A stretch of DNA of 64,000 bases from Bradyrhizobium sp. SRS-191 (GTDB lineage Bacteria; Pseudomonadota; Alphaproteobacteria; Rhizobiales; Xanthobacteraceae). The notes beneath the pieces are model-generated. The model was not told the DNA's origin. It was given only the letters and a program-made list of their open reading frames with translations, and did no database searches. Location: contig NZ_JANBVS010000005.1 of the NCBI RefSeq assembly GCF_024586915.1, positions 124,001 through 188,000 of the forward strand, given 5' to 3'. Position 1 is the first letter of the stretch; each line of letters starts with the position of its first letter. Positions 8,595 through 16,604 of this stretch are shown in pieces. A program made the translations under genes and the position numbers.

Positions 8595-9257
8595 TCATTG
8601 CAGCTCAGCGACCAGGGCATCCGCGCCCTTGTCGATCCCCGCCTGCGCGGCGGACAGCGCACCGACGCTCGCGCTGATGTCGTAGGGCGCCGGATACTGC
8701 TTGCTGACGAACGCGTTCAGCAGCCGCCCGCTCGCGGCATCAAAGAGCTCGGCGGCGTAGAACACCGAGCCGGTCAGCAGCCCCTCGCCGTCGCGCGCGC
8801 TCTGCACGCCATTGTAGACGGCGCCTGCGAGATCGAAGCGCGAAGCCGTACCGAGCACGGGCGTGTTGGTCACCGCGCCTGTCAGGGTGAGCCGCACACG
8901 CAGCGTGTTCGGGCCGCGCTGGGTGACGGGCTGAAAGCGCGACGCCAGAGCTTGCTGGAAGCGGGTCCGCATATAGGCGGAGAGCTTTGCCTTGTCGGAC
9001 TCCGACATGTCGCCGAACTGGTGATCGCGGCCCCGATAGATGACGATCGGCTCGAGGATCACCTTGTCATAGCTGCGCCAGTCGGTGGTCGTCGCGTAGC
9101 GGTAAGGCACCCGCCCCGAGGCATCAGCGGTATTCGATGCCAACAAGCGCGCCGAGGTCACCTCGGAATAGGCGACCGGCGTCACCGTGTTGCACCCGGC
9201 GCACATGGCAGCCGCTGTCATCACGACAGCGCCAGTCGTTCGGTACCCGCCCTTCAT
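8595..9257 (-). CDS. Putative DUF3313-like lipoprotein
   Basis: The 220-residue product starts MKGGYRTTGAVVMTAAAMCAGC; the Cys after CAG is a plausible but non-ideal lipobox. The body (LLASNTADASGRVPYRYA, KVILEPIVIYRGRDHQF, AYMRTRFQQALASRF, LRVRLTLTGAVTNTPV) resembles DUF3313 lipoproteins, which I recall from outer-membrane contexts. ATG 9257 was chosen over an upstream in-frame ATG because it leaves a clean export signal. A palindrome lies 52 bp upstream, with a TetR gene directly upstream on the same strand, which suggests TetR control. Confidence 0.7.
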   Translation of the reverse strand: MKGGYRTTGAVVMTAAAMCAGCNTVTPVAYSEVTSARLLASNTADASGRVPYRYATTTDWRSYDKVILEPIVIYRGRDHQFGDMSESDKAKLSAYMRTRFQQALASRFQPVTQRGPNTLRVRLTLTGAVTNTPVLGTASRFDLAGAVYNGVQSARDGEGLLTGSVFYAAELFDAASGRLLNAFVSKQYPAPYDISASVGALSAAQAGIDKGADALVAELQ

Positions 9258-9308
9258 GTCACTCTCCTCTCGCCGATGCTGCGAAGCACAATCGACATCC
9301 AATCAATA

Positions 9309-9326
9309 AAACCGACCAGACGGTTT
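9309..9326. promoter_or_regulatory. Palindromic site, likely TetR operator
   Basis: AAACCG and CGGTTT are perfect inverted repeats separated by six bases (ACCAGA). The site lies in the promoter region of the lipoprotein gene and directly downstream of a TetR gene. ACCGACC...CGGT arrangements are typical of TetR/AcrR operators. Which regulator binds is inference. Confidence 0.55.
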
Positions 9327-9400
9327 GTAAAGAGGTTAGCCTAAGAGCGGGTTAATTGCCCGAGGAACCTGACAACGGAAAATGGGGGAGGCGACCGGCC

Positions 9401-9985
9401 TCAGGATTTGGGCGAGTCGTCCTGCGCGAACCTGTCCCATTGCCGGTCATCGAGGAGGCGCGCGAACAAGCGATCCAGTTCGGCCGGTTCCAGCGGCGAG
9501 ACGCGCAGCATGGCCATCAGGGCGAGCCCCCGCGCCGCGGCCCAGCGCAGCACGGCAAGCTCGGCGTCGTCGGCTTCGCCGCGAATCTCGGCCAGCCGCT
9601 CGGCGTCCTTGGCACGGGCATCGGCCAGCAGGCTGGGCTCCTGGGCCAGCGCGCCGAGCATCGCCTGCGCCACTGAATATTGCTGGGCAATCAGCTCGCG
9701 GGAGATGGCAATCTGGGTGGCGAGCTCAGACTGCCCTCCGGCTTCGCCGGCCTCAGTCCTGAATTTGCTGGCAAATTCGTCGAAGTGTGAGAACTGCTGC
9801 TCGAGCAGCGCCCGGAGCACCGCCTCCTTGCTGGGAAACTGGTGCATCAGCCCGCCCTTGCTGAGGCCGCTCTCGCGCGCGATCGCATCGAGCGTCAGCC
9901 GTCCCGGGCCATCGCGGGCGATAATGGTGAGGGCAGCAGTCAACGCCGCCTTCCGCGACCGCTCCGAGCGCGAGGGATTGTCCAT
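9401..9985 (-). CDS. TetR/AcrR-family transcriptional regulator
   Basis: The 194-residue protein has an N-terminal three-helix DNA-binding domain at residues ~8-55 with the typical motif LTLDAIARESGLSKGGLMHQF followed by SKEAVLRALL. The C-terminal ~130 residues form the helical effector domain with no identifiable ligand. The lipoprotein gene lies 143 bp downstream on the same strand, with a palindrome between them, so it is the most likely target. The ATG at 9985 gives the standard N-terminus for the family. Confidence 0.9.
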   Translation of the reverse strand: MDNPSRSERSRKAALTAALTIIARDGPGRLTLDAIARESGLSKGGLMHQFPSKEAVLRALLEQQFSHFDEFASKFRTEAGEAGGQSELATQIAISRELIAQQYSVAQAMLGALAQEPSLLADARAKDAERLAEIRGEADDAELAVLRWAAARGLALMAMLRVSPLEPAELDRLFARLLDDRQWDRFAQDDSPKS

Positions 9986-10312
9986 CAGAAAACACCAGGT
10001 CTCGCCGAGATTGCATCAGTGCAGAGGCAGAGGGAGACTGAGGCGGCGTCTGCCCGGCCGGTGATAGGCGAGAGCCACCCTCTCCTGTCAAGCCAGCCGA
10101 CTGCACGCTCGGATGCAGCAGGAACCATCGCCGCCACCGCGGATTGTCGCCATCGACTTCCACCGGGGCCAGGACGAAACGGGTTCGAACTGTGGCAACA
10201 GTATTGCCACACCTCAACCAGGACTCGCGCTTATCCCCAGAAGTCACTGGCCCATCAACTTGATTTAGGGACAGGCATTTGTTGCAATTACGGCCTTCTG
10301 GGGGACATCGCC
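9986..10312. other. Divergent intergenic region between TetR gene and a hypothetical gene
   Basis: This 327-bp stretch lies between the start of the minus-strand TetR gene and the plus-strand gene at 10313. Apart from the 21-bp palindrome at 10191-10211 I see no gene, tRNA or terminator in it. Confidence 0.6.
10191..10211. promoter_or_regulatory. 21-bp perfect palindrome, candidate operator
   Basis: The arms TGTGGCAA and TTGCCACA are perfect inverted repeats around CAGTA. The site lies 102 bp before the plus-strand gene at 10313 and ~206 bp before the TetR gene. There is no T-run, so a terminator is unlikely. The binding protein is unknown. Confidence 0.5.
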
Positions 10313-10828
10313 ATGACGTGGAAGGAAGAGCGTGATGCGCTGATCGCGCAGACCATGGCCTTCGTGCAATCGGTCACCGGCAAGCCGGCCGACTTCTCCA
10401 AGTTCGAAGTCCCTGCCATTCCGGTCGCGCCGCCCGTCGCCTCCCAGCAGGCACCGACCTCCCGCGCAACGTCGATCCCGGTCCAACCGGCGCTCGCAAA
10501 GCCCAGCGATCACGAACTCCCGGCCCGGGATTCGAACGATGCGGCGGATCCTGCCCCGGCAGAGAGTTATGAGTTGGCCAAGGTGCGAGGGCAGGAGTCC
10601 CCTGCTGTGCAGTCGCCAGCCGCCCAGGCCGGTTCTGGTCTCGGGCGCTTCACCAGCATCGCATCGCAGCTCGATCTACAGCGCGACATGCAGACCGAAA
10701 TTCGCTCCCGCGTCGCCCGCTTCCGTGCCCATCAGGAGCGCTTCAACCGTGAGCGGCAGGAATATTTCAGTGCGACGCTTGCGCGACTGAAGGCCTCTGC
10801 CGAGGGAACGGAGCTTCCCGAGAAGTGA
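10313..10828 (+). CDS. Hypothetical cytoplasmic protein with coiled C-terminus
   Basis: The 171-residue protein begins MTWKEERDALIAQTMAFVQ, an amphipathic helix followed by TGKPADFSKFEVPAIP. A Pro/Ala/Ser-rich linker spans residues ~40-110, and a charged helical segment follows (LQRDMQTEIRSRVARFRAHQ, FNRERQEYFSATLARLKA) that could form a coiled coil. There is no signal peptide or membrane segment. The open frame extends upstream, but ATG 10313 fits the conserved-looking start. I do not recognise the family. Confidence 0.65.
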   Translation: MTWKEERDALIAQTMAFVQSVTGKPADFSKFEVPAIPVAPPVASQQAPTSRATSIPVQPALAKPSDHELPARDSNDAADPAPAESYELAKVRGQESPAVQSPAAQAGSGLGRFTSIASQLDLQRDMQTEIRSRVARFRAHQERFNRERQEYFSATLARLKASAEGTELPEK

Positions 10829-10873
10829 GTTCGTCATTCTCGCCCGCTCGAGCTCGCGAGAGGGCGCGCCTGC

Positions 10874-10981
10874 TCACAGCCAGGCGCACAGGGTCGCCAC
10901 ATTGGCGACAAAAGCCAGCAACAATCCAAACGCGAGCGTCAGCTGGATCCGCCCGCAGAAGATGTGGAGATCGGTTCCCAT
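10874..10981 (-). CDS. Possible 35-residue membrane microprotein
   Basis: An ATG at 10981 opens a frame of 36 codons that would encode MGTDLHIFCGRIQ followed by a hydrophobic segment (LTLAFGLLLAFVANVATLCA) ending in AWL. One transmembrane helix fills most of the protein. No convincing ribosome-binding site precedes it, and there is no partner gene on that strand. It could be chance. Confidence 0.3.
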   Translation of the reverse strand: MGTDLHIFCGRIQLTLAFGLLLAFVANVATLCAWL

Positions 10982-11162
10982 GGACTTAACCATCTGGCGA
11001 TTCTAGCCCCGGAGTCCCACGGATTCTTTTTCCAAAAATTTAGGACTCGTTTACGACTCGCGCGGACCGAAAAGGCCACTTTCCGGCCGCGAACACGCCC
11101 GTGTCTCGCTACAACCCCTGTTCATCGTCGGTTCATCCTTCGCTTCTTTGGAGCCGTTTGGA

Positions 11163-11411
11163 ATGCCCTATGCCCTGTTTTGCAATGAGGCCAAGTTGAG
11201 CAAGGCCTATCCGACCGAGGCTGACGTCTGGCGGCTGGCACGGCAAAGCGGACTGGTGGTGGATGTGATGATCAATGCGCGGCGTGAGGCCGGGCATCTG
11301 CAGCTCGACAATGACTACGAGATCCGGCCGTGTGCCGCCGAGCCGGAGGAGGATCCCTGGCAGAACCGCGTCGAGGCCGACCAGGAGTTCAACATCCCCT
11401 ACGCCTCCTGA
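11163..11411 (+). CDS. Small conserved-type hypothetical protein
   Basis: The 82-residue acidic, soluble protein starts MPYALFCNEAKLSKAYPTEA and continues DVWRLARQSGLVVDVM and LQLDNDYEIRPC, ending in an acidic tail (EPEEDPWQNRVEADQEF). A TTG start 15 bases upstream is possible, but the ATG is preferred. The 330 bp before it contain only a possible microprotein on the other strand. No known domain. Confidence 0.6.
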   Translation: MPYALFCNEAKLSKAYPTEADVWRLARQSGLVVDVMINARREAGHLQLDNDYEIRPCAAEPEEDPWQNRVEADQEFNIPYAS

Positions 11412-11581
11412 GCGAAGGGGAGATATTACGGCAGGGGCGCCTCGGCTGCCCCTCAGTCGACGCCGTCGAGCAGCGCCGATCATATGGTCAGACGGTTCGC
11501 GCGCGATCCTCCATGGGAGGGACCGCGCAGATACGTCTCTCACGACTTCCAGCAGGCTTTTGCAACTGAAGACACCGCAAT

Positions 11582-11606
11582 CGGCGGGCAGCTGAGCTGC
11601 CCGCCG
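11582..11606 (-). terminator. Strong hairpin after the 79-residue secreted-protein gene
   Basis: CGGCGGGCAGC and GCTGCCCGCCG form a perfect 11-bp stem around TGA, 26 bp past the stop codon of the minus-strand gene. No T-run follows. Confidence 0.5.
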
Positions 11607-11631
11607 GAAGCGTCGCCTTGATATCCAGACC

Positions 11632-11871
11632 TTACGGCGTGGCCGTCGCCAGCGAGGCGGTTTCGGAGGGAAGTGCGACACAGGCACGCTTGCGGCTAAG
11701 GCCGCGGATCGCACCGGTCACCTTCAACACCTTACCCGACGGGCAGGATGCGGCTTGCACCAGCGCCACCTCGTATGGCGCCAGCATCAGCGGTTCGGAC
11801 TTCAGGACGGTCTGGGCGGAGCACGGCAAAACAGCCGCCGACAACAACAGCACGGACAACAAGATACGCAT
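11632..11871 (-). CDS. Small secreted protein, function unknown
   Basis: The 79-residue product has a classic signal peptide (MRILLSVLLLSAAVLPCSAQ). The ~60-residue mature part carries LMLAPYEVALVQAASCPSGK and GLSRKRACVALP, i.e. two cysteines that could form a disulfide. It looks like one of the small periplasmic proteins of unknown function widespread in Bradyrhizobium. The next minus-strand gene (porin) lies 219 bp upstream with its own terminator, so this is a separate unit. Confidence 0.7.
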   Translation of the reverse strand: MRILLSVLLLSAAVLPCSAQTVLKSEPLMLAPYEVALVQAASCPSGKVLKVTGAIRGLSRKRACVALPSETASLATATP

Positions 11872-11997
11872 GTGGGATGATCCATCAAACCGGCGGACTC
11901 ATAATAACAACTGGTGGCGAAAGTTTCACGAAGGTTTGAAAATTTTTTTGCAGTGCGTGAGAGCCTCCGAAACCATCGCTACCATGGGTCGGTCAGC

Positions 11998-12027
11998 AAA
12001 ACGCCCGCGCCAAGGCGCGGGCGTTTG
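11998..12027 (-). terminator. Rho-independent terminator of the porin gene
   Basis: A 13-bp perfect stem (AAACGCCCGCGCC with GGCGCGGGCGTTT) around a three-base loop lies 63 bp past the porin stop. On the minus strand it ends in GTTTTG. Confidence 0.85.
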
Positions 12028-12089
12028 ACAGATTGTCGTTACGATGAGCGGCAGTGGGCGGGCGCCTTGCCTGCCGGCCGGTCGAGCGG

Positions 12090-12818
12090 TCAATACTTGC
12101 TGGCGACCGGACCACCCCAGCCGAACCGATAGTTCACGCCGACCTTCACCGTGTGGTCCTCGTTGTTGAAGCGGCCGCCCACGATCGGAGCCGGTCCACC
12201 CGTGAAAGTCGTATTGCCGAAATTATAGTACTGGTACTCGGCCTTGGCCGACCAGTTCGGGGCGAACATGTATTCGAGGCCGGCGCCGACGGTGTAGCCG
12301 TCCTTGCTGTTGCCCGCGGTCGTGAATCCGGCCGGCACTCCGGCGACGTTCACGCCGAGGCCATTGCCATCACGCCAGGCATAACCGCCCTTGGCGTAGA
12401 CCATGGCCGGCCCCCAGGTGTAGCCGAGCCGACCGGTCACCGAGCCGAGCTGGTTGGCGCCGGTCGAGGTCACGACCGTCGCGCCAGGGAAGCCGAAATT
12501 GGTCGTGTTGCGGTCCATCCAGCTGTACTGGGCCTCGATGCCCAGCACCCAGTTCGGCGCGAACTGGTAGTCGAAGCCGCCCTGGACGCCGCCGAGGAAG
12601 CGCCCATTGTTGCCGTCGAGGCTGTTGTTCGCGGCAAAGGCCCCGCCGAGATGGCCGCCGATATAGAACCCGGTCCAGTCGTAGATCGCCTGGGGCGGGG
12701 TCATGGGCGGCGCCTTGGTGTAGGTGCGCGCGGGCATGTCGGCGGCGAACGCCGGCACGGCCGCAATGGTCGAAGCCAAGGCGGTCACAGCCACTGCACT
12801 CAGAAAAACGCGTTTCAT
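12090..12818 (-). CDS. Omp25/RopB-like outer-membrane beta-barrel protein
   Basis: The 242-residue protein has a signal peptide cut near VPAFAADMP and then the typical start of this family, YDWTGFYIGGHLGGAF. Alternating-hydrophobicity beta strands follow (GGVQGGFDYQFAPNWVLGIE, VTGRLGYTWGPAMVYAKGGY, YTVGAGLEYMFAPNWSAKAE). It ends with VKVGVNYRFGWGG, an 8-strand barrel signature with a near-terminal aromatic. These proteins are abundant envelope proteins in Rhizobiales. It stands alone with its own terminator. Bradyrhizobium genomes carry many paralogs, so no specific gene name is given. Confidence 0.92.
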   Translation of the reverse strand: MKRVFLSAVAVTALASTIAAVPAFAADMPARTYTKAPPMTPPQAIYDWTGFYIGGHLGGAFAANNSLDGNNGRFLGGVQGGFDYQFAPNWVLGIEAQYSWMDRNTTNFGFPGATVVTSTGANQLGSVTGRLGYTWGPAMVYAKGGYAWRDGNGLGVNVAGVPAGFTTAGNSKDGYTVGAGLEYMFAPNWSAKAEYQYYNFGNTTFTGGPAPIVGGRFNNEDHTVKVGVNYRFGWGGPVASKY

Positions 12819-13104
12819 GGGACGTCCCCGTTATTCATTTGCGACATCTATCGAACATCGTGGCCGCATTTGGGTTGCCCGATGGCGGTGACGCAGCTGT
12901 GATTGTCCGCCGCGTGTCACCAGGGGGCAACAAAGGCCTTTTGTTCCATAGGCTTCCCGAAGATTTCGTGAAGCTGAACGCTTCGCCCGACATTTGGTCG
13001 CACCGAGGCGGCAAAGCGTTTGAACCTATCCCTCACTTGTGATCGGGTTCGAACCCCCGCAAGCCGCTGCGACGACGTGGCAGGTCTGCCGTGAACGCAG
13101 CTTG

Positions 13105-13560
13105 CTAGCGGGTCATACCGGCCAGCTCGGGAAATGCCGCATAGCTCGATCCGGTACAGAGCTCGCCGGCCTCCTCGAGCAGCCGGTCGAACCGACCATC
13201 GACGAAGATCGCCGCCCGCTCCTTGGCCGGACGGTAGCTGCCGTCGGACTCGCGCGCCGCGTAGCGGAGGCAGCTGACATAGCGCAGGCGGCCGCCGACC
13301 GTCCGCTGCACCGGCTCGGCCAGCACGCCCTCGCGCACCCCGACCGGATTGTTCAGATAGGTCCTGAGATAGGCTACCAGCTCGGTGCGATAGTTTGCCG
13401 GAAAGGGCTGGTTGGAGACGCCGCGGTCCCCGGTGTAGGAGATGGCGCGATTGTCTTCGCTCATGAACGCAGCCGGACCGCCGCTCGCGCATCCCGCCAG
13501 CAGCAATGCCAGCGCGGCCGCCGGCCACCAGCTCGTTGTCCCAATCCCCACCGCGCCCAA
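13105..13560 (-). CDS. Putative lipoprotein, function unknown
   Basis: The 151-residue product has a hydrophobic signal with a textbook lipobox (ALLLAGCASGG). The mature part reads FPANYRTELVAYLRTYLNNP, AEPVQRTVGGRLRYVSCLRY and ERAAIFVDGRFDRLLEEAGE, with three cysteines including the lipidated one. The YLRTYLNNP segment recurs in a family of small proteobacterial lipoproteins I cannot name. It is a single-gene unit in the minus direction. Confidence 0.75.
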   Translation of the reverse strand: MGAVGIGTTSWWPAAALALLLAGCASGGPAAFMSEDNRAISYTGDRGVSNQPFPANYRTELVAYLRTYLNNPVGVREGVLAEPVQRTVGGRLRYVSCLRYAARESDGSYRPAKERAAIFVDGRFDRLLEEAGELCTGSSYAAFPELAGMTR

Positions 13561-13713
13561 CTCTGCAAGCCCTCTCCTCGCCAGCTTCTAGCCGAAAGCC
13601 TGCGAACAGGAAATCCACCCGGCGTCACAGCCTCGTCAAACCGCTGCCGCCGGTCACGCGGGAGGCGTGCCGGCGGCAATACGAGCGTCGGTCGGATGGT
13701 CGTCCGCGGCCGA

Positions 13714-14115
13714 TCAGCCGCGGCGGGTCGCAGGCGTCACACGCTTGAGGCTCACCTTCTTGTGGGCGGCGGCGGACGCATGCTGGACCTTCACCTTGTC
13801 GTGATGGCGAAGATGCGCGGTATGCCGATGCGTGTGCCGAAGCAGCGAGGCGTGCGGCTTGCCCTTGGCCTTGCCGACCGTCGGCTTCATCTCGTTGGTC
13901 TTGTCACCGGTCTGCGCGCTGCCGGCCTTCGCATCGGTCGTCTTGCTCGCGTCGGTCTTGTTGATCTCGCTCTTGTTGATTTCGGTCTTGCCGGTCGACG
14001 TGCCGGTGGTCTGGGTCGACTTCGCGGAAGCATCGGTTTTTGCAGGCCCTGCGGCGAAGGCGGGCGCAGCCAGGATCGACGCGGCGAGCAGTGCAATGGA
14101 CATGGTCTTCAGCAT
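13714..14115 (-). CDS. Secreted Thr/Lys/His-rich protein (acid-shock-like composition)
   Basis: The 133-residue protein starts MLKTMSIALLAASILA with a signal peptide cut near APAFAAGPAK. The mature chain is almost all Thr, Lys, Ser and Ala, with the local repeat KTEINKSEINKTDASKT, followed by a His-rich tail (HASLLRHTHRHTAHLRHHDK). There is no folded domain; it is probably disordered, with possible metal binding through the His cluster. ATG 14115 leaves a clean signal peptide. Confidence 0.7.
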   Translation of the reverse strand: MLKTMSIALLAASILAAPAFAAGPAKTDASAKSTQTTGTSTGKTEINKSEINKTDASKTTDAKAGSAQTGDKTNEMKPTVGKAKGKPHASLLRHTHRHTAHLRHHDKVKVQHASAAAHKKVSLKRVTPATRRG

Positions 14116-14409
14116 GGTCGTCTCCGTGATGTGAAGATCTGCAAGGTACCATCCAGTGCGAATGGGCTCGTGATCATGGAAACGACCATAGGGAACGGGC
14201 ACTGAACCCACCCTGAAGTAAAGCCGGGCTTTCAGTTCATCGACATGAAGGGATAGTCATCGAGGTGACTAGCCTGTCATCATCTGGCCAGTATAATGCA
14301 CCGATCGCGGCGCAAAATCCGCGCAAACGACCGGGAATATTTCGCAGCTGCGGAAGTTCTTCTCCGCATGCAGTCACCACCTGTTGGATCGACAACTCGG
14401 GAGATACGA

Positions 14410-14946
14410 ATGAAAAAGTCTGCGATCAGGATTGCCACGCTGGCATTGTGCGCGATGGCCGTGGCCTCCGGGCCGCTGCTTCTGTCGAAGGCTTATGCCG
14501 CGGGCAGCGAGACCCCGTCTTCGCCGCCGCCGGACAAGAAGAAGAAGGACAAGAGCTCGAGCATCGACGATCCGAAGTTCCTCGCTGCGTATCGTACGGC
14601 CTACACCTCGATCTATGATCGCGGCGACTACACCACCGCGATCCAGCAGCTCAAGGCGCTGAACCGTGAGGACGTCGCCGACGTGGCCAACCTGATCGGC
14701 TACTCCTACCGCAAGCTCGGCAACTACCAGGCCTCCAAGCAGTATTACGAGCAGGCCCTGGCGGATGATCCGAACCACGTGCGCACCTGGCAGTATTACG
14801 GCCTCTGGCAGCTCGAACAGGGCAACCGCGAGCAGGCCAAGTACCACCTCGACAAGGTCGCGCAGCTCGCCGGCACCAACAGCGCCGAATATCGCTCGCT
14901 GGCCGACGCGCTGGAAAAGCAGCCGGGCACCGGCCTCGTCTACTGA
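14410..14946 (+). CDS. Periplasmic tetratricopeptide-repeat protein
   Basis: The 178-residue protein has a long signal peptide (MKKSAIRIATLALCAMAV, cut near KAYAAGSE), a Lys-rich linker (PPPDKKKKDKSSS) and then about three TPR units: YTSIYDRGDYTTAIQQLKAL, NLIGYSYRKLGNYQASKQYY and WQYYGLWQLEQGNREQAKYH. TPRs mediate protein-protein contacts; the partner is unknown. ATG 14410 is the only start that keeps the signal peptide. A strong terminator follows 31 bp after the stop. Confidence 0.85.
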   Translation: MKKSAIRIATLALCAMAVASGPLLLSKAYAAGSETPSSPPPDKKKKDKSSSIDDPKFLAAYRTAYTSIYDRGDYTTAIQQLKALNREDVADVANLIGYSYRKLGNYQASKQYYEQALADDPNHVRTWQYYGLWQLEQGNREQAKYHLDKVAQLAGTNSAEYRSLADALEKQPGTGLVY

Positions 14947-14977
14947 GGCGCTATCGGACACGTCCGATCTCGACAGT

Positions 14978-15008
14978 GGCGCAACCCGAAAGGGTTGCGC
15001 CATTTTCG
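14978..15008 (+). terminator. Rho-independent terminator
   Basis: GGCGCAACCC and GGGTTGCGCC form a perfect 10-bp stem closed by a GAAA tetraloop, followed by ATTTTCG. It ends the TPR gene, so the next gene must have its own promoter in the short gap. Confidence 0.85.
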
Positions 15009-15032
15009 TTTGTGCGCTGCCATTCCTCGGCT

Positions 15033-16472
15033 ATGGATCAGTCTTCGCAGTTCATTTCATCACGGTTCGATAGGAGATTGCTCGTGGAGCCCTGGCTTGG
15101 CGCAGCTCTCGGTTACATCAAGGATTGGCTGGCGTATCAGGTCGAGGTCTCCGGACAGCCCGGCTGCATCATCGCGATCGCCCATCGCGGCGAGATCGTG
15201 CTCGAAGCCGCGTTCGGGCATGCCAATCTCGACAGCGGCGAGAAGCTGACGCCAAGGCATCGCTTCCGCATCGCCTCTCACACCAAGGCTTTCACGGCCG
15301 CCGGAATCATGCGGCTGCGCGAGCAGAAGCGGCTGAAGCTCGACGACCCCGTCGGCGACTACGTCAAGGACCTGCATCCGGAGGTCGCCACCGCCACACT
15401 CGGCCAATTGCTCTCGCATACCGCAGGCCTCGTCCGCGACGGCAAGGATTCCGGCCAGTTCACCGACGGCCGCCCCTACCTCGATTGGAACGAGCTGCTG
15501 GCTGAGCTGCGGCTGCCGCCGGCCATCGAGCCGAACAGCCGCTTCAAATATTCCAACCACGGCTACGGCCTGCTCGGCCTCGTCATCGAACAGATCACCG
15601 GGGAGCCCTACCCCAGTTGGCTGCAGCGCGAGATCATGACGCCGCTGGGCCTGCGCGAGAGCGCGCCCGACATGACCCTGCTGGCCAAGACCGTGCCGTT
15701 CGCGCGCGGTCATTCGCGCATCGTGCCACTGGGGCGCCGCGCGGTGATTCCCGGCGACAATCCGACCCACGCCATCATGGCCGCCGCAGGCGTCGTTGCG
15801 ACCGCGGCGGATACCGCGCGCTTCTTCGCCCAGCTCGCACCCAACGCGAAAAAGAGCCTGCTCTCGGTCGCGAGCCGCCGCGAGATGGTCCGGCGGCAAT
15901 GGCGCGTGCCGCAGGACGTCGAGGAAGCCTATTACGGCTTGGCGCTGATGAGCGGCACCACCGCAGGCTTCGACTGGTTTGGCCATGGCGGCGGCTTTCA
16001 GGGCTACATCTCGCGGACGTCGGTCATCCCGTCGCGTGAGATCGGGATCACCGTGCTGACCAACGCCATCGATGGCTGGGCCCCTGGATGGGCGAACGGC
16101 GTCAAGTTCATCCTGCAAGCCTTCGCCACCCATGGCGCGCCGTCGCGCAAGACGCGCGACTGGACCGGGCGCTGGTGGACGCTGTGGAGCGCCTTCGACC
16201 TCGTTCCCTTCGGCGAGCAGGTGATGGTGGCCAATCCGTCCTTCATCAACCCGTTCCTCGATGCGCCGCGCATCGAGGTGACGGGGCGCGACGAAGGCCG
16301 GATCACACACGCCGCCGGTTATTCCAGCCATGGCGAGCCCGTCCGGCGCGTGCGCTCGAAGTCCGGCGTCAGCGAAGTCTGGCTCGGCGGCGCGCGCCTG
16401 CGGCCGGAACGCGTTTTGAAGGCCGAAATGGAGCGGAAATATCCGAAGGGCCGGCGGAAGAAGGAGAGTTAG
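15033..16472 (+). CDS. Serine hydrolase of the beta-lactamase / penicillin-binding fold
   Basis: The 479-residue protein matches class C beta-lactamase-like hydrolases (COG1680). The nucleophile motif SxxK is SHTK within FRIASHTKAFTAAGIM, the YxN motif is YSN in RFKYSNHGYGLLGLV, and a late HGG is present in DWFGHGGGFQGYIS. It lacks a recognisable signal peptide from ATG 15033, so it may be cytoplasmic, unlike true beta-lactamases. Substrates of the family include esters, D-amino peptides and beta-lactams; which applies is unknown. The ATG 57 bp upstream would put the terminator inside the gene, so 15033 is preferred. Confidence 0.88.
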   Translation: MDQSSQFISSRFDRRLLVEPWLGAALGYIKDWLAYQVEVSGQPGCIIAIAHRGEIVLEAAFGHANLDSGEKLTPRHRFRIASHTKAFTAAGIMRLREQKRLKLDDPVGDYVKDLHPEVATATLGQLLSHTAGLVRDGKDSGQFTDGRPYLDWNELLAELRLPPAIEPNSRFKYSNHGYGLLGLVIEQITGEPYPSWLQREIMTPLGLRESAPDMTLLAKTVPFARGHSRIVPLGRRAVIPGDNPTHAIMAAAGVVATAADTARFFAQLAPNAKKSLLSVASRREMVRRQWRVPQDVEEAYYGLALMSGTTAGFDWFGHGGGFQGYISRTSVIPSREIGITVLTNAIDGWAPGWANGVKFILQAFATHGAPSRKTRDWTGRWWTLWSAFDLVPFGEQVMVANPSFINPFLDAPRIEVTGRDEGRITHAAGYSSHGEPVRRVRSKSGVSEVWLGGARLRPERVLKAEMERKYPKGRRKKES

Positions 16473-16504
16473 ACTTCGGCCAGGAGTGTCCCCACACACC
16501 GTCA

Positions 16505-16569
16505 GTGCGAGCGAAGCGAAGCAATCCAGGGCGGCGCGAGGACTCTGGATTGCTTCGCTTCGCTCGCAA
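16505..16569. repeat. REP-like palindrome
   Basis: The arms TGCGAGCGAAGCGAAGCAAT and its reverse complement are near-perfect and continue through CCAG, around a 16-base GC-rich loop. I remember this GCGAAGCGAAGCAATCCAG unit as a common intergenic repeat in Bradyrhizobium and Rhodopseudomonas. It lies between convergent genes. Confidence 0.75.
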
Positions 16570-16604
16570 TAACGGGTGGACAGAGAGGCGGCTCAAAAAA
16601 AGAG

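Noticed and set aside
16505..16569. Ordinary terminator for the hydrolase gene
   Set aside because: Its arms match a dispersed REP-like unit and there is no T-run, so it is listed as a repeat, though it may still block transcription.
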